This document shows, piece after piece, positions 35,233-44,956 of a stretch of 64,000 nt of DNA. The stretch lies in NCBI RefSeq assembly GCF_019844075.1, contig NZ_CP081964.1:2046001-2110000 (forward strand). Direction: 5' to 3'. Made by a program: the position numbers and the translations under genes. Positions within the stretch are counted from its first letter, which is position 1. Every line of letters begins with the position of its first letter. The notes below the pieces were generated by a model, which worked only from the letters and a program-made list of their open reading frames with translations, was not told where the DNA came from and made no database searches. Origin of the DNA: Curtobacterium sp. TC1. Lineage in GTDB: Bacteria > Actinomycetota > Actinomycetes > Actinomycetales > Microbacteriaceae.

Positions 35233-35308
35233 GGCGATGCTCCCTCCGCCGACGGACCTCGTCGACGGGTTCGACGCTACGGAGCGCCACGAGCGCTGCC
35301 ATCCCGCC

Positions 35309-35325
35309 GGGGTCTCGACGACCCC
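35309..35325 (-). terminator. Short hairpin directly after the hldE-like stop
   Basis: GGGGTC-TCGAC-GACCCC lies directly 3' of the stop codon on the minus strand. Only 6 bp of stem, so it may be a weak terminator. Confidence 0.4.
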
Positions 35326-36891
35326 CTACTGCGGTATGACCTTTCCCTCGGTGGTCCCCTCGGGGTCGGTCGCGGCTGCGGGCGCGGTGGTCGCGGCGGC
35401 CGGCACGGCGGACCCGGCCGACGCCGCCGCGGCTTCGCGGATGCGCCGGACCACGGCCGTCGTGGAGTGCTCGGGGACGTAGTCGACCATGACGACCTCG
35501 CCGCCGTACCCGCGGACGACCGACGTCTCGCGGAGCATCTCCGGCGAGTAGTCCCCGCCCTTGACGTAGACCTCGGGTCGCAGCCGTTCGATGAGCGGGA
35601 TCGGGGTGTCCGTCGCGAACACCGTGACCAGGTCGACGCAGGCGAGGGCGGCGAGCACCCCGGCACGGTCCTCGGCCGGGTTGATCGGTCGCTCCGGGCC
35701 CTTCAGCCGGCGCACCGAGTCGTCGTCGTTCAGCGCCACGACGAGCAGGTCGCCGAGGTCACGGGCCTGGCGCAGGTACGTCGTGTGTCCACGGTGCACG
35801 ACGTCGAAGCAGCCGTTCGTGAACACCACCCGGCGCCCGTCCTGGCGCGCTCGTCCGACCGCGACCGCGAGCTCGTCGTGGTCGACGACGGTGGCTGCCG
35901 GGGCCGCCACCGAGGCGAGCAGGGCGGCGGCGCTGCACACCGACGTGCCGGCTTCACGGACGACGACGTCGGCGGCGGCCTGCGCCACCGACACCGCGTC
36001 GCGGACGGACGCGTCGACGGCGAGTGCCACCGACGCGGCGGCGCAGAACGTGTCGCCGGCTCCGGAGGCCTGCTGTTCCGAGGCCGGGACCGCACGCGTG
36101 CGGTAGCCCTCGTCCGAGCCGCGCTCGAGCAGCACGGTGCCGTCGCGGTCGAGCGTGACGACGGCCGCGCGGGCACCGGTGCGGGCGAGGACGTCGGCGC
36201 GGGCGTCCACGACGGCGGCCACCCGGTCGGCACCGGTCCCGAGGTCGTGGCCGAGCAGCTGTGCGGCCTCGCCGGCGTTGGGCGTGACGAGGTCGGGTCG
36301 CAACGACGCCCAGCGGGGGAGGTCGTGCGCGTCGACGACGATCGCGCCGGGGCGGTCGCGGTCCAGCACCGGCACGACGTCCTCGGCCCGGACGCCGAGC
36401 CCGTAGTCGCAGACGACCGCGGCGTCGGCGCACCGGATCGCACGGGCGACGGCACGCGCCAACCGTTCGTTGTGCTCGGCGGTCGGGGTGCCGGCCAGGT
36501 CGTCGACCCGGACCACGACCCGGTCGCCACCGACCACGCGGGACTTCGTGGTGGTGCGCGCTCCGGTGATCTCGACCAGGAACGAGGTGTCGACGCCCGC
36601 GGTCTCGAGCCGTTCGCGCAGGACGTCGCCGGCCTCGTCGTCGCCGATGAGTCCGACCATCCGGACACGGGCACCGAGGGCGCGGGCGTTCACCGCGGTG
36701 TTCGCGGCGCCACCGGGCACCGCGATGGTCTCGGTGACCCGGACGACGGGTGCCGGTGCCTCGCGCGAGACCCGCTCGGCCTCGCCGACGGTCCACCGGT
36801 CGAGGATGCAGTCGCCGATCACGACGACGAGCGGCTCGCGGTCGTCGATCGTGGCGACGAGGTCGCGGACGAGCCGGACGTCGACACTCAC
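35326..36891 (-). CDS. hldE: HldE-type bifunctional heptose-7-phosphate kinase / heptose-1-phosphate adenylyltransferase (copy 1)
   Basis: 521 residues. The N-terminal PfkB kinase has VPGGAANTAVNARALGA (about 58-74) and the catalytic base D280 in SGAGDTF. The C-terminal nucleotidyltransferase has GCFDVVHRGH with H366 and H369, LKGPERPINPAEDR and VKGGDYSPE. In LPS bacteria HldE makes ADP-D-glycero-manno-heptose. Both halves look intact. A tail of ~40 Ala/Thr-rich residues is extra. GTG overlaps the aldehyde dehydrogenase stop by 4 nt. A second hldE-like gene lies at 40541, so the two may differ in sugar or anomer. Confidence 0.87.
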   Translation of the reverse strand: MSVDVRLVRDLVATIDDREPLVVVIGDCILDRWTVGEAERVSREAPAPVVRVTETIAVPGGAANTAVNARALGARVRMVGLIGDDEAGDVLRERLETAGVDTSFLVEITGARTTTKSRVVGGDRVVVRVDDLAGTPTAEHNERLARAVARAIRCADAAVVCDYGLGVRAEDVVPVLDRDRPGAIVVDAHDLPRWASLRPDLVTPNAGEAAQLLGHDLGTGADRVAAVVDARADVLARTGARAAVVTLDRDGTVLLERGSDEGYRTRAVPASEQQASGAGDTFCAAASVALAVDASVRDAVSVAQAAADVVVREAGTSVCSAAALLASVAAPAATVVDHDELAVAVGRARQDGRRVVFTNGCFDVVHRGHTTYLRQARDLGDLLVVALNDDDSVRRLKGPERPINPAEDRAGVLAALACVDLVTVFATDTPIPLIERLRPEVYVKGGDYSPEMLRETSVVRGYGGEVVMVDYVPEHSTTAVVRRIREAAAASAGSAVPAAATTAPAAATDPEGTTEGKVIPQ

Positions 36892-38303
36892 TTCGTACCG
36901 CCGGTGGTGCGTGCGGGTGCGGGCTCGAGGTGGACGACCGTGGTGGTGGTCAGCTCGTCGAGCAGGTGCGGGCCGTACCCGAAGCCCGCTCCGGACGCGC
37001 CGCGCGGCTGGGCGCTGCCGCCCGGTGCGCCGCCGAACACCGCGTTGACCTTCACGGTGCCGACCGGCAGCTCGGCTGCGGCGCGCAGGGCGTGGCCGGT
37101 GTCGTTCGTCAGGACGGTCGCGGCGAGGCCGTAACGGTCTGCGGCGGCGAGCCGGAGTCCCTCGTCGAAGTCGTCGACGACGCGGACCGGCGCGATCGGG
37201 CCGAAGGTCTCCTCGGTCATCACGAGCATGTCGTCGGTGCAGTCGGTGAGCACGGTCGCCGGGTAGAACGTCCCGACACCGTCCGGGGTGACCCCGCCGG
37301 TCCGAGCCGTCGCGCCGCGCTGCACGGCGTCGTCGACGTGGGACTGCACGGTGCTGCGGAGCCGCTGGTCGACGAGCGGACCGTAGGTGTCCGCGGGTGC
37401 GGCCGTGCGACGCTCCGCCTCGGCCACCAGCGCGGCGACGAAGGGCTCGGCGACGTCGCGGTGCACGTACACGCGCTCGACGCTGGTGCAGATCTGCCCG
37501 GTGTTCGCGAACGCGCCGAGCGCCACCTGGGCGGCGGCCCACTCCGGGTCGACGTCGGCGTCGACGAGGACCGCGTCGTTCCCGCCGTTCTCGCGGACCA
37601 CGTGGGCTCGGGTCGCGACGGCGACCTCGGACAGTCGGTCCCCGGTCGCGGTGGACCCGACGTGCGCGTAGACGTCGATGCCGTCCTGGGCGAGCAGCAG
37701 CTCGCCCGTGGACCCGTCCCCGTCGACGCCGACGAGCACGCCGTCGGGCAGGACCTCGGCGAGCAGGGCGTTCAGGCGGGCGATGGTGGCGGGGGAGCGC
37801 TCGCTGCCCTTGTGGACCACGGTGTTGCCCGTGACGATCGCTGCGCCCAGGATGCCGCACGCCACGGCGACGGGGTCGTTCCACGGCGTCAGGGCGAGCA
37901 CCACGCCGCGGGGGTGTGGGACCGCCCAGTCGGCGGCACCGAACTGGCCGCGCAGGGCCTCGCCACGGTGCACCGGTCCGAGTTCGGCGTACTGCACCAG
38001 GGTGCCGACGCCCGCGTCGACCCCGCCGAGTGCGTCACCCGGCACCTTGCCGGTCTCGCGGGTGTTCAGGTCGGCGAGCTCCTGCGCGTGCGCACGCACG
38101 TGCTCGGCCGCCGCGCGCAGGAGCGCGCCGCGCTCGGCCGGTGCGGTGCGCGCCCACGGGCCGGCCGCGGCCCGGGCGCGGGCGACGGCGTCGCGGACCT
38201 CCGGTTCGGAGGCACGGGGCACGGTCGACGCGACCGTCCCGTCGACGGGGTCGGTCACCACCAGGTCCGTGGTGGCGTCGGCAGCAGCGGGTGCGATCGT
38301 CAT
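36888..38303 (-). CDS. Aldehyde dehydrogenase family protein
   Basis: A 471-residue NAD(P)-dependent aldehyde dehydrogenase. The catalytic Cys is in FANTGQICTSVERVYV, the general-base Glu in VVRENGGNDA, the Asn in ALTPWNDPVAV, and the C-terminal MTEETFGPIAPV is typical. It most resembles succinate-semialdehyde/benzaldehyde-dehydrogenase-like members. Clear SD (GGAAGG). It is coupled to the first hldE gene, so it may oxidise a sugar-derived aldehyde for the glycan pathway, or merely share the promoter. Confidence 0.9.
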   Translation of the reverse strand: MTIAPAAADATTDLVVTDPVDGTVASTVPRASEPEVRDAVARARAAAGPWARTAPAERGALLRAAAEHVRAHAQELADLNTRETGKVPGDALGGVDAGVGTLVQYAELGPVHRGEALRGQFGAADWAVPHPRGVVLALTPWNDPVAVACGILGAAIVTGNTVVHKGSERSPATIARLNALLAEVLPDGVLVGVDGDGSTGELLLAQDGIDVYAHVGSTATGDRLSEVAVATRAHVVRENGGNDAVLVDADVDPEWAAAQVALGAFANTGQICTSVERVYVHRDVAEPFVAALVAEAERRTAAPADTYGPLVDQRLRSTVQSHVDDAVQRGATARTGGVTPDGVGTFYPATVLTDCTDDMLVMTEETFGPIAPVRVVDDFDEGLRLAAADRYGLAATVLTNDTGHALRAAAELPVGTVKVNAVFGGAPGGSAQPRGASGAGFGYGPHLLDELTTTTVVHLEPAPARTTGGTK

Positions 38304-38448
38304 GGTGTCCTTCCGGAGGGCGGGCGGGAGTCAGACGCTGCTCGGACTCCTCTGTGTGCGGTCTCGGCATCGCGCTTCGTGTCCATCGACGGCCCTCCGC
38401 AGCCCGGTGCTGGACGTGCCACCGGCGTCCGACCGGTAGACGGGAGTC

Positions 38449-39546
38449 GTGCAGCAGATCGGTGTGGGCGGAGAACGGTTCGACGGCGTGACGGAGATCG
38501 CAGTGCTCCGTGGTGGCGGTCTCGGTGACCTGATGTTCGCCGTGCCCGCACTCGAGGCACTCGCGGCGGCGTACCCGGACGCGCGCGTCACCCTGCTCGG
38601 CACACCCGCCGCTGCAACGGTCCTCCGTGGGCGGACCGACGCCGTCCACGCCTTCGAGGAACTCCCGATCGCGCCGGGCGTCCGCGACTCCGGCGACGGG
38701 GCGCCCGACGCCGAGGACTTCGTCGCGCGCCTGCACGGACGGTTCGACCTCGCGGTGCAGCTGCACGGTGGCGGCCGCAACTCGAACCCGTTCCTGCTCC
38801 GGCTCGGCGCCCGGCACACCGTCGGCACCGCGACCGAGGACGCCGAGGTCCTCGAGCGCTGGGTCCGCTACGTCTACTACCAGCACGAGGTGCTCCGTGC
38901 ACTCGAGGTCGTGTCCCTCGCCGGGGCCGTGCCCGTGACGCTCGACCCCCGGGTGCGCGTCGCCGTCGACGAGCAGGCAGCGGTCCGCGAGCGGTTGGGC
39001 GTCACCGGGGACGGCGCGCGACTCGTCGCGATCCACCCCGGCGCGACCGACCCGCGTCGGCGCTGGAGCCCGGACCGGTTCGCCGCCGTCGCCCGCGCCC
39101 GTCTCGAGGCCGGCGACGACGTCGTGCTCGTCGGTGACGCGTCGGACGTGCCGGCGGCGACGGCCATCGTCGACGCGCTGCCCGCCCACCTCACCGGCCG
39201 GGTGCACGACCTGACCGGCACCGTGCCGCTCGGGCAGCTGCCGGCCGTGCTCGCCGCCGCCGACGTCATGGTCGGCGACGACTCGGGGCCGCGGCACCTG
39301 GCGGTCGCCGTCGGGACGCCCACCGTCGGCGTGTTCTGGTTCGGGAACGTCGTCAACGCCGGACCGTTCGATCGTGGGCGCCACCGCGTGCACCTGTCGT
39401 ACGTCACCCGCTGCCCGGTCTGCGGGGTCGACGTCACGCAGGTGGGCTGGACCGCCGAGCGCTGCGCGCACGACCCGTCCTACGTCGACGAGGTCGACCC
39501 GCAGCCGGTCCTCGACGACGTGGCCGACCTGCTCCGCACCGTCTGA
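38449..39546 (+). CDS. Glycosyltransferase family 9 (heptosyltransferase-like), copy 1
   Basis: A 365-residue GT9 protein. The N-terminal signature LRGGGLGDLMFAVPALEAL, AIHPGATDPRRRWSPDRFAA in the middle and GDDSGPRHLAVAVGTPTVG in the donor site identify the family. A Cys-rich segment (RCPVCGVDV, ERCAHD) near the end is unusual and may bind metal. GT9 enzymes transfer ADP-heptose to core sugars in Gram-negatives. GTG 38449 lies six bases after TAGACG and may be leaderless; GTG 38488 is an in-frame alternative. Divergent from the aldehyde dehydrogenase/hldE operon. Confidence 0.88.
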   Translation: MQQIGVGGERFDGVTEIAVLRGGGLGDLMFAVPALEALAAAYPDARVTLLGTPAAATVLRGRTDAVHAFEELPIAPGVRDSGDGAPDAEDFVARLHGRFDLAVQLHGGGRNSNPFLLRLGARHTVGTATEDAEVLERWVRYVYYQHEVLRALEVVSLAGAVPVTLDPRVRVAVDEQAAVRERLGVTGDGARLVAIHPGATDPRRRWSPDRFAAVARARLEAGDDVVLVGDASDVPAATAIVDALPAHLTGRVHDLTGTVPLGQLPAVLAAADVMVGDDSGPRHLAVAVGTPTVGVFWFGNVVNAGPFDRGRHRVHLSYVTRCPVCGVDVTQVGWTAERCAHDPSYVDEVDPQPVLDDVADLLRTV

Positions 39547-39550
39547 GGCA

Positions 39551-39660
39551 CCGTGCGCACGTCGCCACCCGGTGTGCGGTTGGCCGCACCGTGCGGCGCT
39601 GCAGGCGCGCACCACGCCGTCAAGCCGGCACCAGACGACGCAAACCGCACCGTGCAGGCG
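39551..39660. repeat. Interspersed repeat with CGCACCGTGC motifs (copy at 39.6 kb)
   Basis: GCACCGTGCG, CCACCCGGTGTGCGGTTGG and two further CGCACCGTGC-type motifs lie in the gap after the GT9 gene. The same pieces are reused at 60.2-60.5 kb and 61.3-61.5 kb. Confidence 0.6.
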
Positions 39661-39675
39661 ACGTCACGGGACGGA

Positions 39676-39720
39676 CGGACGGGAGGCACAGCATGCGACC
39701 GGCACCGCGCCTCCCGTCCG
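39676..39720. terminator. Terminator with CGGACGGGAGGC arms
   Basis: Arms 39676-39687 and 39709-39720 pair perfectly (12 bp) around a 21-nt loop, between convergent genes. Arms are those of the 11.8 kb and 32.4 kb terminators. Confidence 0.7.
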
Positions 39721-39725
39721 GCGTC

Positions 39726-39778
39726 CGCGAACGCGACAGATCCCTGCGAACGTTCCGCAGCGATCTGTCGCGTTCGCG
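39726..39778. repeat. 53-bp nested palindrome
   Basis: Perfect 17-bp outer arms CGCGAACGCGACAGATC (39726-39742) and their complement (39762-39778) enclose CTGCG...CGCAG around AACGTT. It is adjacent to the terminator but separate from it and could form a cruciform, a second terminator or a REP-like element. Confidence 0.75.
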
Positions 39779-39799
39779 AGGTGGACGGGGCCGCCGGCC

Positions 39800-40504
39800 C
39801 TACGGCCAGCTGGGCTCCGTCGCGGGCATGATCGACAGCTCGCGGATCTCGCAGCCGGCCGGCTGCGACAACGCGAAGATGATCGAGTTCGCGACGTACT
39901 CCGGCTCGATCAGCTGCGCGTCCGGCCCCGGCTTGTACTGCTCGGTGCGGTCGGCGAAGAAGTTCGTCCGCATGCCGGCCGGGATCACGTTCGTGACGCC
40001 GATGCGGCCGGCGGTCTCGGCTGCCAGGGCCTGTGAGAACCCGCGGACGCCGAACTTCGACGCCGAGTACGCGGTGCCGTCGCCGACGCCGCGCAGGGCC
40101 AGCGACGACGAGATCGTCACGACGCGACCGTGGCTCGCCTCGAGCGCGGGGAGTGCTGCCCGGACCACCGAAGCGGTGCCGATCAGGTTGACGGCGACGA
40201 TCTTCTCCCAGTTGCCCGACGAGATCGCGTCGATCGGTGCGGGCGTGTCGATCCCCGCGGCGGTGACGACGGCGTCGAGTCCGTCGTGGCGCTCGGCGGC
40301 CTGACGGACCGCCTGCTCGACCGCGTCGGTGTCCGACACGTCGACGGCCACGGCGTCGATGCCCTCGGGCACCGCGTCGACGCGCAGGTCGAGGACGATC
40401 GGGGTGCCGCCGGCCTCGGTGACCGCGGCGACGACCGCCGCGCCGAGACCGGAGGCACCGCCGGTGACGAGGACGCGGCCGATGGGGGTGGTGGGGACGG
40501 GCAT
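39800..40504 (-). CDS. Short-chain dehydrogenase/reductase in the heptose operon
   Basis: A 234-residue classical SDR: TGGASGLG (14-21), catalytic Ser-Tyr-Lys in ISSSLAL...YSASK, and NVIPAGMRTNFF. It is not an extended SDR, so it is not an HldD epimerase. GGAAGGAAG precedes the ATG. It is the last gene of the minus-strand glycan operon, 36 nt after the second hldE. It may modify a sugar or precursor, or be an unrelated passenger. Confidence 0.83.
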   Translation of the reverse strand: MPVPTTPIGRVLVTGGASGLGAAVVAAVTEAGGTPIVLDLRVDAVPEGIDAVAVDVSDTDAVEQAVRQAAERHDGLDAVVTAAGIDTPAPIDAISSGNWEKIVAVNLIGTASVVRAALPALEASHGRVVTISSSLALRGVGDGTAYSASKFGVRGFSQALAAETAGRIGVTNVIPAGMRTNFFADRTEQYKPGPDAQLIEPEYVANSIIFALSQPAGCEIRELSIMPATEPSWP

Positions 40505-40540
40505 GGACTTCCTTCCGTAGGGGCGTGGATCGTGTCGGCC

Positions 40541-41959
40541 TCAGCCGACGTGTTCGAGGGCCGCGGCGAGCCGGGTCGTCGAGCGGCCGGGGTGGAACGG
40601 GACGGTGACGACGCGTCCGCCCCACTCGGCGAGCGTCTCGGCTTCGGGCAGTTCGCTCGCGGTGTAGTCGCCGCCCTTCGCCCAGACGTCCGGCCGGAAG
40701 CGGCGCAGGGCTTCGTCGGGGGTGTGCTCGTCGAACACGACGACGGCGTCGACGCAGTCCAGGGCGAGCAGCAGTTCGACCCGGTCGTCCTGCGTCATGA
40801 TCGGCCGGTCGGGTCCCTTGAGCGCCCGGACGGAACTGTCCGAGTTGAGGCACACGACCAGGCAGTCGCCGAGCGCCCGAGCCGCGGACAACGTGCGGGC
40901 GTGGCCGGCGTGCAGCAGGTCGAAGCAGCCGCCCGTCGCGACGACGGTGCCGCCGGCACTGCGCACGTCGTGCACGGTGCGCAGGGCGTCGCGGTCGGCG
41001 CCGGGCACCGGGAGCGGAGCCGCGCCGACGTCGGCGAAGAGCGCCGCGACGCCGCCTGCCGCGAGGTACTCGGACGCGGCGACCACACCGGCGGAGACGG
41101 CATCGGGCACGTCCGCTCCACCGGCCAGCGCGACGGCGACCCCGGCGGCGAGTCGGTCGCCGGCACCGCAGGGGTCACCGGCGCTGACGGAGGGCGCCGG
41201 GACGAAGCGGCTGTCGCCCCGGGCATCGGCGAGGAGTGCCCCACGGTCGCCCATCGTCACGGCGACCGCGCCGACCTGCCACTGCTCGACGAGCCGGGCT
41301 GCAGCGACCGTGGCGAAGGGCACGCCGTGCCCCTCGACGTCGGTGAAGCGTCGTGCCTCGGCGGCGTTCGGGGTGGCCACGGTGATCCCGGCGACCGGTG
41401 CGGCGCCCTTCGGGTGCGGGTCCCACACCACGGGCGTGCGCTCGGCGACCCGTGCCAGCGCGTCCCGGAGGGCCGGGACGGCGGCGACCCCGCGGCCGTA
41501 GTCGGCGACGACGACCGCGTCGACGTCGTCGAGGGCGGCGGTCATGGCGTCGGTCGCCTCGGGGACGGGCGGGGTCGCGCAGCCCTCGTCGATCCGGACC
41601 AGGGCGTGGTCGACGACGCGCACCCGGGTCTTCACCGGTGTCGGTGCGCCGGACGGGCCGGCGACGACGGTGACGTCGGGGAGCAGGTCGCGGATCTCCT
41701 GCGCGCGGGCGTCGTCGCTCAGGACGGTGACCAGGGTGACGTCGTGCCCGTCGCGCGCGAGCATCGTGGCGACGAGTCCGGCACCACCCGCTCGGCGGTC
41801 GTCGGTGGTGACGTCGACGACGGGTACGGGCGCGTCCGGGCTGAGCCGTTCGCTCGTGCCGGCCACGTCGACGTCGAGCAGCGTGTCGCCCACGACGGCG
41901 ATCCGCAGGCGACGGCCGGTGGTGCGGTGAGGTGCCGACGACTGCGGCTGTGTCGTCAT
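40541..41959 (-). CDS. hldE: HldE-type bifunctional heptose kinase / adenylyltransferase (copy 2)
   Basis: 472 residues. PfkB half: VVGDTLLDVDV, RAGGAGLVATMLARDG, and D268 in GDPCGAGDRLAAG. Nucleotidyltransferase half: GCFDLLHAGH with H350 and H353, LKGPDRPIMTQDDR and AKGGDYTASE. Clearly the same family as the copy at 35326 but diverged, with a different substrate-loop sequence. It is coupled by ATGA to gmhA, so this copy is the best candidate for the pathway enzyme that acts right after GmhA. Confidence 0.88.
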   Translation of the reverse strand: MTTQPQSSAPHRTTGRRLRIAVVGDTLLDVDVAGTSERLSPDAPVPVVDVTTDDRRAGGAGLVATMLARDGHDVTLVTVLSDDARAQEIRDLLPDVTVVAGPSGAPTPVKTRVRVVDHALVRIDEGCATPPVPEATDAMTAALDDVDAVVVADYGRGVAAVPALRDALARVAERTPVVWDPHPKGAAPVAGITVATPNAAEARRFTDVEGHGVPFATVAAARLVEQWQVGAVAVTMGDRGALLADARGDSRFVPAPSVSAGDPCGAGDRLAAGVAVALAGGADVPDAVSAGVVAASEYLAAGGVAALFADVGAAPLPVPGADRDALRTVHDVRSAGGTVVATGGCFDLLHAGHARTLSAARALGDCLVVCLNSDSSVRALKGPDRPIMTQDDRVELLLALDCVDAVVVFDEHTPDEALRRFRPDVWAKGGDYTASELPEAETLAEWGGRVVTVPFHPGRSTTRLAAALEHVG

Positions 41960-42576
41960 CGTCGTCCTCCACGGTGCAGTGCGGGCTCCATCGCCCGGCA
42001 CAGGGCGTGCACGAGCACGAGCTGCGCCTCCTGCACGTTGGCGGACGGGCCCTCGATGCAGATCGCGTCGTCCACCGCGTCGGCCAGCGGGTTCGGTCGC
42101 GGTCCGGTCAGTGCGATCGCACGTGCACCGACGGCGCGGGCGGCCTCGGCGGCGCGGAGCAGGTTCGGGCTCTTGCCGCTGGTCGACAGCAGCACGACGA
42201 CGTCGCCGACCCGGGCGTGCGCCGACACCTGGCGGGCGAACACCTGGTCGAACCCGTAGTCGTTGCCGATGGCCGTGACCGCCGACGTCTCCGCGTGCAG
42301 CGAGATCGCCGAGTAGGCGGGGCGGTCGCCGTCGAACCGACCGGTGAGCTCCGAGGTCAGGTGCTGCGCCTCGGCGGCGGATCCGCCGTTGCCGGCGGCG
42401 AGCAGCCGTCGGCCCGCGACGAGCCGGCCGGCGATGTCGTCGGCCCAGGCGGCGATGTGGTCGTGGTGGTCGACGAGCGACGCGATCACGGGGACCGAGG
42501 CGGCGACGTGGTCGAGCACGATGCGTGCACTCGCGGTCGTGTGCTCGTCGATCCCGGGCTGCTGGTCGATGGTCAT
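41956..42576 (-). CDS. gmhA: Sedoheptulose-7-phosphate isomerase (GmhA-like SIS protein)
   Basis: A 206-residue SIS-domain isomerase. The GmhA signature [11 protein letters not shown], with the active-site Glu, followed by SELTGRF lies at 63-81; STSGKSPN (131-138) binds the sugar phosphate; [11 protein letters not shown] near the end supplies the conserved metal/catalytic His. It converts sedoheptulose 7-phosphate to D-glycero-D-manno-heptose 7-phosphate, the first committed step. Coupled by 4-nt overlaps to a glycosyltransferase gene and to hldE. Confidence 0.9.
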   Translation of the reverse strand: MTIDQQPGIDEHTTASARIVLDHVAASVPVIASLVDHHDHIAAWADDIAGRLVAGRRLLAAGNGGSAAEAQHLTSELTGRFDGDRPAYSAISLHAETSAVTAIGNDYGFDQVFARQVSAHARVGDVVVLLSTSGKSPNLLRAAEAARAVGARAIALTGPRPNPLADAVDDAICIEGPSANVQEAQLVLVHALCRAMEPALHRGGRR

Positions 42577-43904
42577 CGGGCGGTCCTCTCGGTCGGCTGT
42601 GCGGCACGGGTGACCCGTCCGGCGTGGGTGGCGGTGCGCTGCGGTGCGCCCGCGGGTGCGGTCGGTGCGGCCACGGCGACCGCACCGGCCAGGAGCCGCT
42701 CGTAGACGCGCTCGCTGTCCGCGGCGACCTTCTGCCACGTGTACCGGGACTCGGCGCGTGCGCGGCCGGCCCGGCCGAGTGCCTCGCGGCGGTCGGGGTC
42801 GTCGAGCAGGGCGCCGACGGCGGCAGCGACCTCGGCCTCGTCGCGCGGCGGGACGTGCAGCCCCGTGCCGTCCTCGACGACGGTGTCGATGAGCCCGCCG
42901 ACGCTCGACGCGACGACGGGTCGTCCGCAGGCCATCGCCTCGAGTGGCACGATGCCGAAGGGCTCGTACCAGGGGGCGCAGACCACGACGTCGGCACTCC
43001 GGTAGACGGCGGGCATCTCGTGCTGCCCCAGCTGGCCGCGGAAGGTCACGTGGTCACGGACCCCGAGCGTCCGGGCGAGGGCGTCGAGCCGCTGGTACTC
43101 GGGGTCGTCCACCAGGTCGGCCCCGGCGACGCCGGCACCGCCGACGACGACGAGTTCGACGTCGCGGCCCTGGGCGACCAGGGCGGCGAGCGCCGCGATC
43201 GTCGTGCCGACGCCCTTGCGCCGCACCAGGCGCGACGCGGTGAGGACCCGCTGTGCACGGCCGCGCTCCTCGACGGGTCCGTCCGGGCGGAACAGCGACA
43301 CGTCGACGCCGCACGGCACGACGGAGATGCGCTGCAGGGGGACACCGAGTGCCTTGAGTTCGAAGGCCTCGTCGGAGCACGTCGCGACCACCTGGTCGGC
43401 ACTCCGCCCGACGGCCGGTTCGAGCCACTCGCGCTCTGCGGGACTCGTGTCGGCCGACCCCTGGTGTCGACGCTTCACGACGCCGAGCGCGTGGAACGTC
43501 TGCGCGACGGGGATGCGGGTGCCACCGGTCCGCGCCTGCACCTGCGCGACGGCGTCGAGCGCCGCGTGCCCGGACATCCAGAAGTGGGCGTGCACGACGT
43601 CGGGCCGGTCGACGAACCACTCCGCGGCGAGCACCGACGCGAACGTCCCCATGAACGGGAACAGCTCGTCCTTCGACACGTGCCGCGCGGGTCCGGCGTC
43701 GACGTGCACGACCTCGACGCCGGGGCGCAGCGGGACCCGGACGGGCTGCGCCGCGTCGTCCCGCCGCGTGTAGACGGTCACCTGGTGTCCGCGGTCGGCG
43801 AGCGCTCCGGACAGTTCGGCCACGTGGACGTTCTGTCCACCGGCGTCGACACCGCCGAGCACGGCGAGTGGACTCGCGTGCTCGGACACCATCGCGATCT
43901 TCAT
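42573..43904 (-). CDS. GT4-family glycosyltransferase
   Basis: A 443-residue GT-B enzyme. [24 protein letters not shown] is the typical start of sucrose-synthase-like/MshA-type GT4 proteins, with [11 protein letters not shown] in the acceptor domain and the donor-site EX7E motif in [19 protein letters not shown]. It would transfer a nucleotide sugar, possibly ADP- or GDP-heptose. The C-terminal ~40 residues are Ala/Thr-rich. It overlaps both neighbours by 4 nt. Confidence 0.9.
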   Translation of the reverse strand: MKIAMVSEHASPLAVLGGVDAGGQNVHVAELSGALADRGHQVTVYTRRDDAAQPVRVPLRPGVEVVHVDAGPARHVSKDELFPFMGTFASVLAAEWFVDRPDVVHAHFWMSGHAALDAVAQVQARTGGTRIPVAQTFHALGVVKRRHQGSADTSPAEREWLEPAVGRSADQVVATCSDEAFELKALGVPLQRISVVPCGVDVSLFRPDGPVEERGRAQRVLTASRLVRRKGVGTTIAALAALVAQGRDVELVVVGGAGVAGADLVDDPEYQRLDALARTLGVRDHVTFRGQLGQHEMPAVYRSADVVVCAPWYEPFGIVPLEAMACGRPVVASSVGGLIDTVVEDGTGLHVPPRDEAEVAAAVGALLDDPDRREALGRAGRARAESRYTWQKVAADSERVYERLLAGAVAVAAPTAPAGAPQRTATHAGRVTRAAQPTERTAR

Positions 43905-44902
43905 CGGGGGCTCCCCTCGAGGGCGGCCGCGGCCACCCGGTTGCGTCCGGTGCCACGGGTGACGGCGTCGTCGAGCAGCTCGTCCCAGTCGGCGGTGAAG
44001 CGGCCGAGCGCGTGTCGTGCGAGCACGGCCTCGCGGGCCACGGCGCCCCGTCGGCGTGCCTCGTCGGGGTCTTCGATGAGGATCCGGGAGGCGCGCACCA
44101 GCTCCTCGACGTCCGTCGCGATCGCACCGGCCTCGCCCGGGACCGTGCGGGGCACGTCGGTCGAGGCCAGCACCAGGACGGGCATGGCCAGGTGCATCGC
44201 CTCGAGGAGCGAGAGCCCGAGCGAGGTCCACCGGTTCGGGTGGACGTAGGCCCGTCGTTCGGCGAGTGCGGCGTGCATCGGGTCGGCCTGGACGTCGCCC
44301 TGCGCGACCACGCGGTCGCCGAAGCCGAGTTCCGGCAGTCGTTCGGTGCCCATGCCCCAGACGTCGACGGGCGCCACGGCCGCGAACCGGGGGAGCAGAT
44401 CGGTGCCGACGACGCGGTTCCGGCGGACGGGCTCGTTGATGACGACGCCGAGGCGTTCGAGTGAGCCGGTGTACAGCGGCCCGGGGTCGACGACCCCGTG
44501 CTCGACGACGGTGGTGCGCGTGGTCCCGCAGTCCCACATCAGCGCGTTCCAGTGCGTGACGTGCGCGATGGTCAGGTCGTCGCGGTCGCGGAACGGGTGC
44601 AGGCTGTTCGGCACGTCGACCCGGGGGGCGTTGTGCTCGACGAAGACGATGGGCACGTCGCGACCGCCGAGCAGGCGCTTCGCTGCGTCGAGCTCCTCGG
44701 TGCGCTGCAGGACGACGACGTCCACGTCGGCGTCGGCGACGTCGGCGGGGTCGATCTCGATCGCGGACGCCGGCCAGGCGCGGCCACCGCGGCCGAGGCC
44801 CCAGGCGTCGCGCGCCGGCGTGGTCGGGATCAGGTACTCGTGCGGGCCGCGGACGAAGGCGTCCATCCAGCCACCGTGCACGTGCCACACGAGGATGCGC
44901 AT
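43901..44902 (-). CDS. Glycosyltransferase, GT-B fold
   Basis: A 333-residue protein beginning [16 protein letters not shown]. The C-terminal donor domain ([20 protein letters not shown]) has the GT4-like EX7E neighbourhood; the middle carries [14 protein letters not shown]. No signal or membrane segments. It is translationally coupled to the following GT4 gene, so the two probably act in sequence on one glycan. Confidence 0.83.
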   Translation of the reverse strand: MRILVWHVHGGWMDAFVRGPHEYLIPTTPARDAWGLGRGGRAWPASAIEIDPADVADADVDVVVLQRTEELDAAKRLLGGRDVPIVFVEHNAPRVDVPNSLHPFRDRDDLTIAHVTHWNALMWDCGTTRTTVVEHGVVDPGPLYTGSLERLGVVINEPVRRNRVVGTDLLPRFAAVAPVDVWGMGTERLPELGFGDRVVAQGDVQADPMHAALAERRAYVHPNRWTSLGLSLLEAMHLAMPVLVLASTDVPRTVPGEAGAIATDVEELVRASRILIEDPDEARRRGAVAREAVLARHALGRFTADWDELLDDAVTRGTGRNRVAAAALEGSPR

Positions 44903-44956
44903 GCGGAGCCTTTCGGGTGGGTCGGGCAGGAGGAGAAGGAGAAGCAGTGGCGGACG

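Noticed and set aside
39800..40504. SDR gene as the missing HldD epimerase
   Set aside because: At 234 residues with a classical YSASK layout it is not an extended SDR, so it cannot be assigned as the ADP-heptose 6-epimerase.
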